This document shows positions 1 to 13,100 of a DNA stretch of 64,000 nt, in pieces. Location of the stretch: contig CAXKWD010000014.1 of the NCBI GenBank assembly GCA_964059195.1, positions 2,632,215-2,696,214 on the forward strand. The letters run 5' to 3'. Under the pieces are notes generated by a model. The model worked only from the letters and a program-made list of their open reading frames with translations, was not told where the DNA came from and ran no database searches. Within the stretch, counting starts at the first letter, position 1. Each line of letters opens with the position of its first letter. The position numbers and the translations under genes are program-made. The stretch comes from Ectobius pallidus. Lineage: Eukaryota > Arthropoda > Insecta > Blattodea > Ectobiidae.

Positions 1-2247
1 CTGTTGCGTAGCAATGTCAATTTCTGACACGGAAACTTTACCTTTCAATGCATTTTCCAAAGTAGAAATTTCTTCCTAGCAATGTAATTTTTAAAGGCAA
101 TTTGGCTGCCTATCAACGTAATATTTCTATCACCAATGTTTTTCCTAGCCATGCCAGTCTAAACCGGAAACTGTTGCCTAGCAATGAAATTTTAAAACAC
201 CTGACTCTTGCTTAGCAATGACATTTTGAACAAGAAACTGTAGCTTAGCAATGCCATCTCCAAATACGAAACTGTTGCCTAGCAATGTCATCTATAAGGA
301 ATAGTTTTTAATCCTTCAATGATCAATACATACAATGAAAATATCGGTGATATGCTAATGTCAAAACATGGGTTGTAAGTTTTACTTTAATAGAAAGAAT
401 ACTGTTGCCTAGCAATTAGTTTTAAAACACGAAAGTGTTGCCTAGCAATGCCATTTTAAACCGCAAACTGTTGCCTAGCAATGTCCTCAAAAAGAACTGT
501 TGCTTAGTAATGTCATTTTTAAACACAATATTGCTACCTATTATAAACTTTTAAAAATATACTGTTGTGTAGCAATGTTAATTTCAGACACCAAACTTTT
601 ACTTTTCAATGCATTTTTAAAAGTCGAAACGTTTTCCTAGCAATGTAATTTTTAAAGACAATTTGGCTGCTTAACAATGTAATTTTTCTATGACGAAAGT
701 TTTGCCTAGCCATGCCAGTCTAAACCGGAAACTGTTGCCTAGAAATTAAGTTTTAAAACAACTGACTCTTGCTTAGCAATGACATTTTGAACAAGAAACT
801 GTAGCTTAGCAATGCCATCTCCAAATACGAAACTGTTGCCTAGCAATGTCATCTATAACGAATAGTTTTTATTCCTTCAATGATCAATAGATACAATGAA
901 AATATCGGTGATATGCTAATGTCAAAACATGGGTTGTAAATTTTACTTTAATAGAAAGAATACTGTTGCCTAGCAATGAGTTTTAAAACACGAAAGTGTT
1001 GCTTAGCAATGCCATTTTAAACCGCAAACTGTTGCCTAGCAATGTCATCAAAAAGAACTGTTGCTTAGTAATGTCATTTTTAAACACAATATTGCTACCT
1101 ATTATAAACTTTTAAAAATATACTGTTGTGTAGCAATGTTAATTTCAGACACCAAACTTTTACTTTTCAATGCATTTTTAAAAGTCGAAACGTTTTCCTA
1201 GCAATGTAATTTTTAAAGACAATTTGGCTGCTTAACAATGTAATTTTTCTATGACGAAAGTTTTGCCTAGCCATGCCAGTCTAAACCGGAAACTGTTGCC
1301 TAGCAATTAAGTTTTAAAACAACTGACTCTTGCTTAGCAATGACATTTTGAACAAGAAACTGTAGCTTAGCAATGCCATCTCCAAATACGAAACTGTTGC
1401 CTAGCAATGTCATCTATAACGAATAGTTTTTAATCCTTCAATGATCAATAGATACAATGAAAATATCGGTGATATGCTAATGTCAAAACATGGGTTGTAA
1501 ATTTTACTTTAATAGAAAGAATACTGTTGCCTAGCAATGAGTTTTAAAACACGAAAGTGTTGCCTAGCAATGCCATTTTAAACCAGAAACTGTTGCCTAG
1601 CAATGTCATCAAAAAGAACTGTTGCTTAGCAATGTCATTTTTGAACACAATATTGCTACCTATTAAAAGCGTTTAAAAAAAGATACTGTTGCGTAGCAAT
1701 GTCAATTTCTGACACGAAACCTTTACCTTTCAATGCATTTTCCAAAGTAGAAATTTCTTCCTAGCAATGTAATTTTTAAATGCAATTTGGCTGCCTATCA
1801 ACGTAATTTTTCTATCACGAATGTTTTGCCTAGCCATGCCAGTCTAAACCGGAAACTGTTGCCTAGCAATGAAGTATTATAACACCTGACTGTTGCTTAG
1901 CAATGACATTTTGAATAAGAAACTGTAGCTTAGCAATGGCATCTCCAAATACGAAACTGTTGCATAGCAATGTCTTCTATAAGGAATAGCCTTTAATCCC
2001 TCAATGATCAATACATACAATGAAAATATCGGTGATATGCTAATGGCATAACAGGGGTTGTAAATTTTTCTTTAATAGAAAAGAATACTGTTGCCTAGCA
2101 ATGAGTTTTAAAACACGAAAGTGTTGCCTAGCAATGCCATTTTAAACCGGAAACTGTTGCCTAGCAATGCCATCAAAAAGAACTGTTGCTTAGCAAAGTC
2201 ATTTTTAAACACAATATTGCTACCTATTATAAACTTTTAAAAAATAT

Positions 2248-2910
2248 ACTGTTGCGTAGCAATGTCAATATCAGACACAAATCTTTTACCTTTCAATGCA
2301 TTTTTCATGTCGAAACTTTTTCCTAGCAATGTAATTTTTAAAGACAATTTGGCTGCCTAACAATGTAATTTTTCTATCAGGAAAGGTTTGCCTAGCAATC
2401 CCAGTCTAAACCGGAAACTGTTGCCTAGCAATTAAGTTTTAAAACACGAATGTGTTGCCTGGCAATGCCATTTTAAACCAGAAACTGTTGCCTAGCAATG
2501 TCATCAAAAAGAACTGTTGCTTAGCAATGTCATTTTTTAACACAATATTGCTACCTATTTAAAGCTTTTAAAAAAAGATACTGTTGCGTAGCAATGTCAA
2601 TTTCTGACACGAAACCTTTACCTTTCAATGCATTTTCCAAAGTCGAAACTTCTTCCTAGCAATGTAATTTTTAAAGACAATTTGGCTGCCTATCAATGTA
2701 ATTTTTTAATCACGAATGTTTTGCCTAACCATGCCAGTCTAAACCGGAAACTGTTGCCTAGCATTGAGTTTTAAAACACGAAAGTGTTGCCGAGCAATGC
2801 CATTTTAAACCGGAAACTGTGGCCTAGCAATGCCATCAAAAAGAACTGTTGCTTAGCAATGTAATTTTAAGCACAATATTGCTACCTATTAAAAGCTTTT
2901 AAAAAAAGAT
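2248..2910. repeat. Two adjacent shortened monomers (332 and 331 bp)
   Basis: Monomers 2248-2579 and 2580-2910 each run from U1 to U5/U6 and then directly into the U11 sequence, so about 232 bp (U6/U7 to U10 plus part of U11) is missing. U6 (tail AAGTTTTAAAACACCTG) and U11 (tail GAGTTTTAAAACACGAA) are nearly identical, so exchange between them explains the deletion. The same length class starts at about 5161, 9988, 15814, 16145, 18196, 22461, 27098, 29682, 31700, 37651, 42477 and 50099. Confidence 0.85.
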
Positions 2911-5765
2911 ACTGTTGCGTAGCAATGTCAATTTCTGACACGAAACCTTTACCTTTCAATGCATTTTCCAAAGTCGAAACTTCTTCCTAGCAATGTAATT
3001 TTTAAAGACAATTTGGCTGCCTATCAACGTAATTTTTCAATCACGAATGTTTTGTTTAACCATGCCAGTCTAAACCGGAAACTGTTGCCTAGGAATGAAG
3101 TTTTAAAACACCTGACTGTTGCTTAGCAATGACATTTTGAATAAGAAACTGTTGCTTAGCAATGCCATCTCCAAATACGAAACTGTTGCCTAGCAATATC
3201 ATCTATAAGGAATAGCCTTTAATCCCTCAATGATCAATACATACAATGAAAATATCGGTGATATGCTCATGGCATAACAGGGGTTGTAAATTTTGCTTTA
3301 ATAGAAAGAATACTGTTGCCTAGCAATGAGTTTTAAAACACGAAAGTGTTGCCTAGCAATGCCATTTTAAACCGCAAACTGTTGCCTAGCAATGTCATCA
3401 AAAAGAACTGTTGCTTAGTAATGTCATTTTTAAACACAATATTGCTACCTATTATAAACATTTAAAAATATACTGTTGTGTAGCAATGTTAATTTCAGAC
3501 ACCAAACTTTTACTTTTCAATGCATTTTTAAAAGTCGAAACGTTTTCCTAGCAATGTAATTTTTAAAGACAATTTGGCTGCTTAACAATGTAATTTTTCT
3601 ATGACGAAAGTTTTGCCTAGCCATGCCAGTATAAACCGGAAACTGTTGCCTAGCAATTAAGTTTTAAAACACCTGACTCTTGCTTAGCAATGACATTTTG
3701 AACAAGAAACTGTAGCTTAGCAATGCCATCTCCAAATACGAAACTGTTGCCTAGCAATGTCATCTATAACGAATAGTTTTTAATCCTTCAATGATCAATA
3801 GATACAATGAAAATATCGGTGATATGCTAATGTCAAAACATGGGTTGTAAATTTTACTTTAATAGAAAGAATACTGTTGCCTAGCAATGAGTTTTAAAAC
3901 ACGAAAGTGTTGCCTAGCAATGCCATTTTAAACCAGAAACTGTTGCCTAGCAATGTCATCAAAAAGAACTGTTGCTTAGCAATGTCATTTTTGAACACAA
4001 TATTGCTACCTATTAAAAGCTTTTAAAAAAAGATACTGTTGCGTAGCAATGTCAATTTCTGACACGAAACCTTTACCTTTCAATGCATTTTCCAAAGTAG
4101 AAATTTCTTCCTAGCAATGAAATTTTTAAAGGCAATTTGGCTGCCTATCAACGTAATATTTCTATCACGAATGTTTTTCCTAGCCATGCCAGTCTAAACC
4201 GGAAACTGTAGCCTAGCAATGAAATTTTAAAACACCTGACTTTTGCTTAGCAATGACATTTTGAACAACAAACTGTAGCTTAGCAATGCCATCTCCAAAT
4301 ACGAAACTGTTGCCTAGCAATGTCATCTATAAGGAATAGTTTTTAATCCTTCAATGATCAATACATACAATGAAAATATCGGTGATATGCTAATGTCAAA
4401 ACATGGGTTGTAAATTTTACTTTAATAGAAAGAATACTGTTGCCTAGCAATTAGTTTTAAAACACGAAAGTGTTGCCTAGCAATGCCATTTTAAACCGCA
4501 AACTGTTGCCTAGCAATGTCCTCAAAAAGAACTGTTGCTTAGCAATGGCATTTTTAAACACAATATTGCTACCTATTAAAAGCTTTTAAAAAAAGATACT
4601 GTTGCGTAGCAATGTCAATTTCTGATACGAAACCTTTACCTTTCAATGCATTTTTCAAATTCGAAACTTCTTCCTAGCAATGTAATTTTTAAAGACAATT
4701 TGGCTGCCTATCAATGTAATTTTTCTATCAGGAAAGGTTTGCCTAGCAATCCCAGTCTAAACCGGAAACTGTTGCCTAGCAATTAAGTTTTAAAACAGCT
4801 GACTCTTGCTTAGCAATGACATTTTGAACATGAAACTGTAGCTTAGCAATGCCATCTCCAAATACGAAACTGTTGCCTAGCAATGTCTTCTATATGGAAA
4901 AGTTTTTCATCCTTCAATGATCAATACATACAATGAAAATATTGGTGATATGCTAATGTCAAAACATGGGTTGTAAATTTTACTTTAATAGAAAGAATAC
5001 TGTTGCCTAGCAATGAGTTTTAAAACACGAATGTGTTGCCTGGCAATGCCATTTTAAACCAGAAACTGTTGCCTAGCAATGTCATCAAAAAGAACTGTTG
5101 CTTAGCAATGTCATTTTTTAACACAATATTGCTACCTATTTAAAGCTTTTAAAAAAAGATACTGTTGCGTAGCAATGTCAATTTCTGACACGAAACCTTT
5201 ACCTTTCAATGCATTTTCCAAAGTCGAAACTTCTTCCTAGCAATGTAATTTTTAAAGACAATTTGGCTGCCTATCAATGTAATTTTTCAATCACGAATGT
5301 TTTTCCTAACCATGCCAGTCTAAACCGGAAACTGTTGCCTAGCAATGAGTTTTAAAACACGAAAGTGTTGCCGAGCAATGCCATTTTAAACCGGAAACTG
5401 TGGCCTAGCAATGCCATCAAAAAGAACTGTTGCTTAGCAATGTAATTTTAAACACAATATTGCTACCTATTAAAAGCTTTTAAAAAAAGATACTGTTGCG
5501 TAGCAATGTCAATTTCTGACACGAAACCTTTACCTTTCAATGCATTTTCCAAAGTCGAAACTTCTTCCTAGCAATGTAATTTTTAAAGACAATTTGGCTG
5601 CCTATCAACGTAATTTTTCTATCACGAATGTTTTTCCTAGCCATGCCAGTCTAAACCGGAAACTGTAGCTTAGCAATGAAGTTTTAAAACACCTGACTGT
5701 TGCTTAGCAATGACATTTTGAATAAGAAACTGTAGCTTAGCAATGCCATCTCCAAATACGAAACT

Positions 5766-5778
5766 GTTGCCTAGCAAT
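5766..5778 (+). promoter_or_regulatory. RFX/X-box-like palindrome, representative site
   Basis: GTTGCC-T-AGCAAT in U9 of the reference monomer. The RFX consensus is GTNRCC, 0-3 bases, RGYAAC. The left half matches fully and the right half matches at five of six positions (final T for C). The same 13-mer recurs several times per full-length monomer across the window, and related forms with GTTGCTTAGCAAT are also frequent. Binding is inferred from the motif only. Confidence 0.4.
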
Positions 5779-5794
5779 GTCATCTATAAGGAAT

Positions 5795-5892
5795 AGTTTT
5801 TAATCCCTCAATGATCAATACATACAATGAAAATATCGGTGATATGCTAATGGCATAACAGGGGTTGTAAATTTTGCTTTAATAGAAAGAAT
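5795..5892. repeat. Conserved ~98-bp spacer inside each full-length monomer
   Basis: This segment lacks the TTGCCTAGCAATG core, so it breaks the ~33-bp sub-repeat rhythm. It carries TCAATGATCAATAC, ATACAATGAAAATATC and GGGTTGTAAATTTT in every full-length monomer inspected, and includes the short palindrome ATATC-GGT-GATAT. Variation is limited to a few co-varying positions (for example TCCTT/TCCCT, GTCAAAACATG/GGCATAACAGG, TTTTACTTT/TTTTTCTTT). It may be the unique sequence around which sub-repeats expanded, or a much-diverged group of sub-repeats. It is absent from the 330-332 bp and 367 bp monomers. Confidence 0.8.
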
Positions 5893-7119
5893 ACTGTTGC
5901 CTAGCAATGAGTTTTAAAACACGAAAGTGTTGCCTAGCAATGCCATTTTAAACCGGAAACTGTTGCCTAGCAATGTCCTGAAGAAGAACTGTTGCTTAGC
6001 AATGGCATTTTTAAACACAATATTGCTACCTATTAAAAGCTTTTAAAAAAAGATACTGTTGCGTAGCAATGTCAATTTCTGACACGGAAACTTTACCTTT
6101 CAATGCATTTTCCAAAGTCGAAACTTCTTCCTAGCAATGTAATTTTTAAAGACAATTTGGCTGCCTATCAATGTAATTTTTCAATCACGAATGTTTTGTT
6201 TAACCATGCCAGTCTAAACCGGAAACTGTTGCCTAGCAATGAAGTTTTAAAACACCTGACTGTTGCTTAGCAATGACATTTTGAATAAGAAACTGTTGCT
6301 TAGCAATGCCATCTCCAAATACGAAACTGTTGCCTAGCAATATCATCTATAAGGAATAGCCTTTAATCCCTCAATGATCAATACATACAATGAAAATATC
6401 GGTGATATGCTAATGGCATAACAGGGGTTGTAAATTTTGCTTTAATAGAAAGAATACTGTTGCCTAGCAATGAGTTTTAAAACACGAAAGTGTTGCCTAG
6501 CAATGCCATTTTAAACCGCAAACTGTTGCCTAGCAATGTCATCAAAAAGAACTGTTGCTTAGTAATGTCATTTTTAAACACAATATTGCTACCTATTATA
6601 AACATTTAAAAATATACTGTTGTGTAGCAATGTTAATTTCAGACACCAAACTTTTACTTTTCAATGCATTTTTAAAAGTCGAAACGTTTTCCTAGCAATG
6701 TAATTTTTAAAGACAATTTGGCTGCTTAACAATGTAATTTTTCTATGACGAAAGTTTTGCCTAGCCATGCCAGTCTAAACCGGAAACTGTTGCCTAGCAA
6801 TTAAGTTTTAAAACACCTGACTCTTGCTTAGCAATGACATTTTGAACAAGAAACTGTAGCTTAGCAATGCCATCTCCAAATACGAAACTGTTGCCTAGCT
6901 ATGTCATCTATAACGAATAGTTTTTAATCCTTCAATGATCAATAGATACAATGAAAATATCGGTGATATGCTAATGTCAAAACATGGGTTGTAAATTTTA
7001 CTTTAATAGAAAGAATACTGTTGCCTAGCAATGAGTTTTAAAACACGAAAGTGTTGCCTAGCAATGCCATTTTAAACCAGAAACTGTTGCCTAGCAATGT
7101 CATCAAAAATAACTGTTGC

Positions 7120-10100
7120 TTAGCAATGTAATTTTAAACACAATATTGCTACCTATTATAAACTTTTAAAAATATACTGTTGTGTAGCAATGTTAATTTC
7201 AGACACCAAACTTTTACTTTTCAATGCATTTTTAAAAGTCGAAACGTTTTCCTAGCAATGTAATTTTTAAAGACAATTTGGCTGCTTAACAATGTAATTT
7301 TTCTATGACGAATGTTTTGCCTAGCCATGCCAGTCTAAACCGGAAACTGTTGCCTAGCAATTAAGTTTTAAAACACCTGACTCTTGCTTAGCAATGACAT
7401 TTTGAACAAGAAACTGTAGCTTAGCAATGCCATCTCCAAATACGAAACTGTTGCCTAGCAATGTCATCTATAACGAATAGTTTTTAATCCTTCAATGATC
7501 AATAGATACAATGAAAATATCGGTGATATGCTAATGTCAAAACATGGGTTGTAAATTTTACTTTAATAGAAAGAATACTGTTGCCTAGCAATGAGTTTTA
7601 AAACACGAAAGTGTTGCCTAGCAAAGCCATTTTAAACCAGAAACTGTTGCCTAGCAATGTCATCAAAAAGACCTGTTGCTTAGCAATGTCATTTTTGAAC
7701 ACAATATTGCTACCTATTAAAAGCTTTTAAAAAAAGATACTGTTGCGTAGCAATGTCAATTTCTGACACGGAAACTTTACCTTTCAATGCATTTTCCAAA
7801 GTAGAAATTTCTTCCTAGCAATGTAATTTTTAAAGGCAATTTGGCTGCCTATCAACGTAATATTTCTATCACGAATGTTTTTCCTAGCCATGCCAGTCTA
7901 AACCGGAAACTGTAGCCTAGCAATGAAATTTTAAAACACCTGACTTTTGCTTAGCAATGACATTTTGAACAACAAACTGTAGCTTAGCAATGCCATCTCC
8001 AAATACGAAACTGTTGCCTAGCAATGTCATCTATAAGGAATAGTTTTTAATCCTTCAATGATCAATACATACAATGAAAATATCGGTGATATGCTAATGT
8101 CAAAACATGGGTTGTAAATTTTACTTTAATAGAAAGAATACTGTTGCCTAGCAATTAGTTTTAAAACACGAAAGTGTTGCCTAGCAATGCCATTTTAAAC
8201 CGCAAACTGTTGCCTAGCAATGTCCTCAAAAAGAACTGTTGCTTAGCAATGGCATTTTTAAACACAATATTGCTACCTATTAAAAGCTTTTAAAAAAAGA
8301 TACTGTTGCGTAGCAATGTCAATTTCTGACACGAAACCTTTACCTTTCAATGCATTTTTCAAATTCGAAACTTCTTCCTAGCAATGTAATTTTTAAAGAC
8401 AATTTGGCTACCTAACAATGTAATTTTTCTATCACGAATGTTTTGCCTAGCCATGCCAGTCTAAACCGGAAACTGTTGCCTAGCAATGAAGTATTATAAC
8501 ACCTGACTGTTGCTTAGCAATGACATTTTGAATAAGAAACTGTAGCTTAGCAATGGCATCTCCAAATACGAAACTGTTGCATAGCAATGTCTTCTATAAG
8601 GAATAGCCTTTAATCCCTCAATGATCAATACATACAATGAAAATATCGGTGATATGCTAATGGCATAACAGGGGTTGTAAATTTTTCTTTAATAGAAAAG
8701 AATTCTGTTGCCTAGCAATGAGTTTTAAAACACGAAAGTGTTGCCTAGCAATGCCATTTTAAACCGGAAACTGTTGCCTAGCAATGCCATCAAAAAGAAC
8801 TGTTGCTTAGCAAAGTCATTTTTAAACACAATATTGCTACCTATTATAAACTTTTAAAAAATATACTGTTGCGTAGCAATGTCAATATCAGACACAAATC
8901 TTTTACCTTTCAATGCATTTTTCATGTCGAAACTTTTTCCTAGCAATGTAATTTTTAAAGACAATTTGGCTGCCTAACAATGTAATTTTTCTATCAGGAA
9001 AGGTTTGCCTAGCAATCCCAGTCTAAACCGGAAACTGTTGCCTAGCAATTAAGTTTTAAAACAGCTGACTCTTGCTTAGCAATGACATTTTGAACATGAA
9101 ACTGTAGCTTAGCAATGCCATCTCCAAATACGAAACTGTTGCCTAGCAATGCCTTCTATAAGGAAAAGTTTTTCATCCTTCAATGATCAATACATACAAT
9201 GAAAATATCGGTGATATGCTAATGTCAAAACATGGGTTGTAAATTTTACTTTAATAGAAAGAATACTGTTGCCTAGCAATGAGTTTTAAAACACGAATGT
9301 GTTGCCTAGCAATGCCATTTTAAACCGGAAACTGTTGCCTAGCAATGTCATCAAAAAGAACTGTTGCTTAGCAATGTCATTTTTAAACACAATATTGCTA
9401 CCTATTATAAACTTTTAAAAATACACTGTTGTGTAGCAATGTTAATTTCAGACACCAAACTTTTACTTTTCAATGCATTTTTCAAAGTCGAAACGTTTTC
9501 CTAGCAATGTAATTTTTAAAGACGATTTGGCTGCTTAACAATGTAATTTTTCTATGACGAAAGTTTTGCCTAGCCATGCCAGTCTAAACCGGAAACTGTT
9601 GCCTAGCAATTAAGTTTTAAAACACCTGACTCTTGCTTAGCAATGACATTTTGAACAAGAAAATGTAGCTTAGCAATGCCATCTCCAAATACGAAACTGT
9701 TGCCTAGCAATGTCATCTATAAGGAATAGTTTTTAATCCTTCAATGATCAATACATACAATGAAAATATCGGTGATATGCTAATGTCAAAACATGGGTTG
9801 TAAATTTTACTTTAATAGAAAGAATACTGCTGCCTAGCAATGAGTCTTAAAACACGAAAGTGTTGCCTGGCAATGCCATTTTAAACCAGAAACTGTTGCC
9901 TAGCAATGTCATCAAAAAGAACTGTTGCTTAGCAATGTCATTTTTTAACACAATATTGCTACCTATTTAAAGCTTATAAAAAAAGATACTGTTGCGTAGC
10001 AATGTCAATTTCTGACACGAAACCTTTACCTTTCAATGCATTTTCCAAAGTCGAAACTTCTTCCTAGCAATGTAATTTTTAAAGACAATTTGGCTGCCTA

Positions 10101-13100
10101 TCAATGTAATTTTTCAATCACGAATGTTTTGCCTAACCATGCCACTCTAAACCGGAAACTGTTGCCTAGCAATGAGTTTTAAAACACGAAAGTGTTGCCT
10201 AGCAATGCCATTTTAAACCAGAAACTGTTGACTAGCAATGTCATAAAAAAGAACTGTTGCTTAGCAATGTCATTTTTGAACACAATATTGCTACCTATTA
10301 AAAGCTTTAAAAAAAAGATACTGTTGCGTAGCAATGTCAATTTCTGACACGAAACCTTTACCTTTCAATGCATTTTCCAAAGTAGAAATTTCTTCCTAGC
10401 AATGTAATTTTTAAAGACAATTTGGCTGCCTATCAACGTAATATTTCTATCACGAATGTTTTTCCTAGCCATGCCAGTCTAAACCGGAAACTGTAGCCTA
10501 GCAATGAAATTTTAAAACACCTGACTTTTGCTTAGCAATGACATTTTGAACAACAAACTGTAGCTTAGCAATGCCATCTCCAAATACGAAACTGTTGCCT
10601 AGCAATGTCATCTATAAGGAATAGTTTTTAATCCTTCAATGATCAATACATACAATGAAAATATCGGTGATATGCTAATGTCAAAACATGGGTTGTAAAT
10701 TTTACTTTAATAGAAAGAATACTGTTGCCTAGCAATTAGTTTTAAAACACGAAAGTGTTGCCTAGCAATGCCATTTTAAACCGGAAACTGTTGCCTAGCA
10801 ATGTCCTCAAAAAGAACTCTTGCTTAGCAATGGCATTTTTAAACACAATATTGCTACCTATTAAAAGCTTTTAAAAAAAGATACTGTTGCGTAGCAATGT
10901 CAATTTCTGAAACGAAACCTTTACCTTTCAATGCATTTTTCAAATTCGAAACTTCTTCCTAGTAATGTAATTTTTAAAGACAATTTTGCTACCTAACAAT
11001 GTAATTTTTCTATCACGAATGTTTTGCCTAGCCATGCCAGTCTAAACCGGAAACTGTTGCCTAGCAATGAAGTTTTATAACACCTGACTGTTGCTTAGCA
11101 ATGACATTTTGAATAAGAAACTGTAGCTTAGCAATGCCATCTCCAAATACGAAACTGTTGCCTAGCAATGTCATCAAAAAGAACTGTTGCTTAGCAATGT
11201 CATTTTTGAACACAATATTGCTACCTATTAAAAGCATTTAAAAAAATATACTGTTGCGTAGCAATGTCAATTTCTGACACGAAACCTTTACCTTTCAATG
11301 CATTTTCCAAAGTAGAAATTTCTTCCTAGCAATGTAATTTTTAAAGACAATTTGGCTGCCTATCAACGTAATATTTCTATCACGAATGTTTTGCCTAGCC
11401 ATGCCAGTCTAAACCGGAAACTGTTGCCTAGCAATTAAGTTTTAAAACACCTGACTCTTGCTTAGCAATGACATTTTGAACAAGAAACTGTAGCTTAGCA
11501 ATGCCATCTCCAAATACGAAACTGTTACCTAGCAATGTCATCTATAAGGAATAGTTTTTAATCCTTCAATGATCAATAGATACAATGAAAATATCGGTGA
11601 TATGCTAATGTCAAAACATGGGTTGTAAATTTTACTTTAATAGAAAGAATACTGTTGCCTAGCAATGAGTTTTAAAACACGAAAGTGTTGCCTAGCAAAG
11701 CCATTTTAAACCAGAAACTGTTGCCTAGCAATGTCATCAAAAAGAACTGTTGCTTAGCAATGTAATTTTTGAACACAATATTGCTACCTATTAAAAGCTT
11801 TTAAAAAAAGATACTGTTGCGTAGCAATGTCAATTTCTGACACGGAAACTTTACCTTTCAATGCATTTTCCAAAGTCGAAACTTCTTCCTAGCAATGTAA
11901 TTTTTAAAGACAATTTGGCTGCCTATCAATGTAATTTTTCAATCACGAATGTTTTGTTTAACCATGCCAGTCTAAACCGGAAACTGTTGCCTAGCAATGA
12001 AGTATTATAACACCTGACTGTTGCTTAGCAATGACATTTTGAATAAGAAACTGTAGCTTAGCAATGGCATCTCCAAATACGAAACTGTTGCATAGCAATG
12101 TCTTCTATAAGGAATAGCCTTTAATCCCTCAATGATCAATACATACAATGAAAATATCGGTGATATGCTAATGGCATAACAGGGGTTGTAAATTTTTCTT
12201 TAATAGAAAAGAATACTGTTGCCTAGCAATGAGTTTTAAAACACGAAAGTGTTGCCTAGCAATGCCATTTTAAACCGGAAACTGTTGCCTAGCAATGCCA
12301 TCAAAAAGAACTGTTGCTTAGCAAAGTCATTTTTAAACACAATATTGCTACCTATTATAAACTTTTAAAAAATATACTGTTGCGTAGCAATGTCAATATC
12401 AGACACAAATCTTTTACCTTTCAATGCATTTTTCATGTCGAAACTTTTTCCTAGCAATGTAATTTTTAAAGACAATTTGGCTGCCTAACAATGTAATTTT
12501 TCTATCAGGAAAGGTTTGCCTAGCAATCCCAGTCTAAACCGGAAACTGTTGCCTAGCAATGAAGTTTTAAAACACCTGACTGTTGCTTAGCAATGACATT
12601 TTGAATAAGAAACTGTAGCTTAGCAATGCCATCTCCAAATACGAAACTGTTGCCTAGCAATATCATCTATAAGGAATAGCCTTTAATCCCTCAATGATCA
12701 ATACGTACAATGAAAATATCGGTGATATGCTAATGGCATAACAGGGGTTGTAAATTTTGCTTTAATAGAAAGAATACTGTTGCCTAGCAATGAGTTTTAA
12801 AACACGAAAGTGTTGCCTAGCACTGCCATTTTAAACCGCAAACTGTTGCCTAGCAATGTCATCAATAAGAACTGTTGCTTAGCAATGTCATTTTTGAACA
12901 CAATATTGCTACCTATTAAAAGCTTTTAAAAAAAGATACTGTTGCGTAGCAATGTCAATTTTTTACACGAAACCTTTACCTTTCAATGCATTTTCCAAAG
13001 TAGAAACTTCTTCCTAGCAAAGAAATTTTTAAAGACAATTTGGCTACCTAACAATGTAATTTTTCTATCACGAATGTTTTGCCTAGCCATGCCAGTCTCC

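Larger units (their letters stand above)
5492..6054. repeat. Reference full-length monomer with sub-repeat map
   Basis: This 563-bp monomer is used here as the reference. It divides into sub-repeats: U1 5492-5525, U2 5526-5559, U3 5560-5591, U4 5592-5628, U5 5629-5661, U6 5662-5695, U7 5696-5728, U8 5729-5762, U9 5763-5794, spacer (U10) 5795-5892, U11 5893-5925, U12 5926-5958, U13 5959-5988, U14 5989-6021 and U15 6022-6054. Most units begin ACTGTTGCCTAGCAATG or a close variant and end in an A-rich tail such as AACACGAA. U2, U4, U5 and U15 are the most diverged. The unit numbers are mine and are used in other entries to describe rearranged monomers. Confidence 0.9.
1..7119. repeat. Array segment 1, mixed monomers
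   Basis: Monomer starts are at about 1, 561, 1122, 1685, 2248, 2580, 2911, 3472, 4035, 4598, 5161, 5492, 6055 and 6616. GTG-type monomers (561, 1122, 3472, 6616) alternate with GCG-type ones. The monomer at 2248 begins in the CAATATC family. Three shortened monomers are present (2248, 2580, 5161). The pair 561 and 1122 are almost identical neighbours, which suggests a recent single-monomer duplication. Confidence 0.85.
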
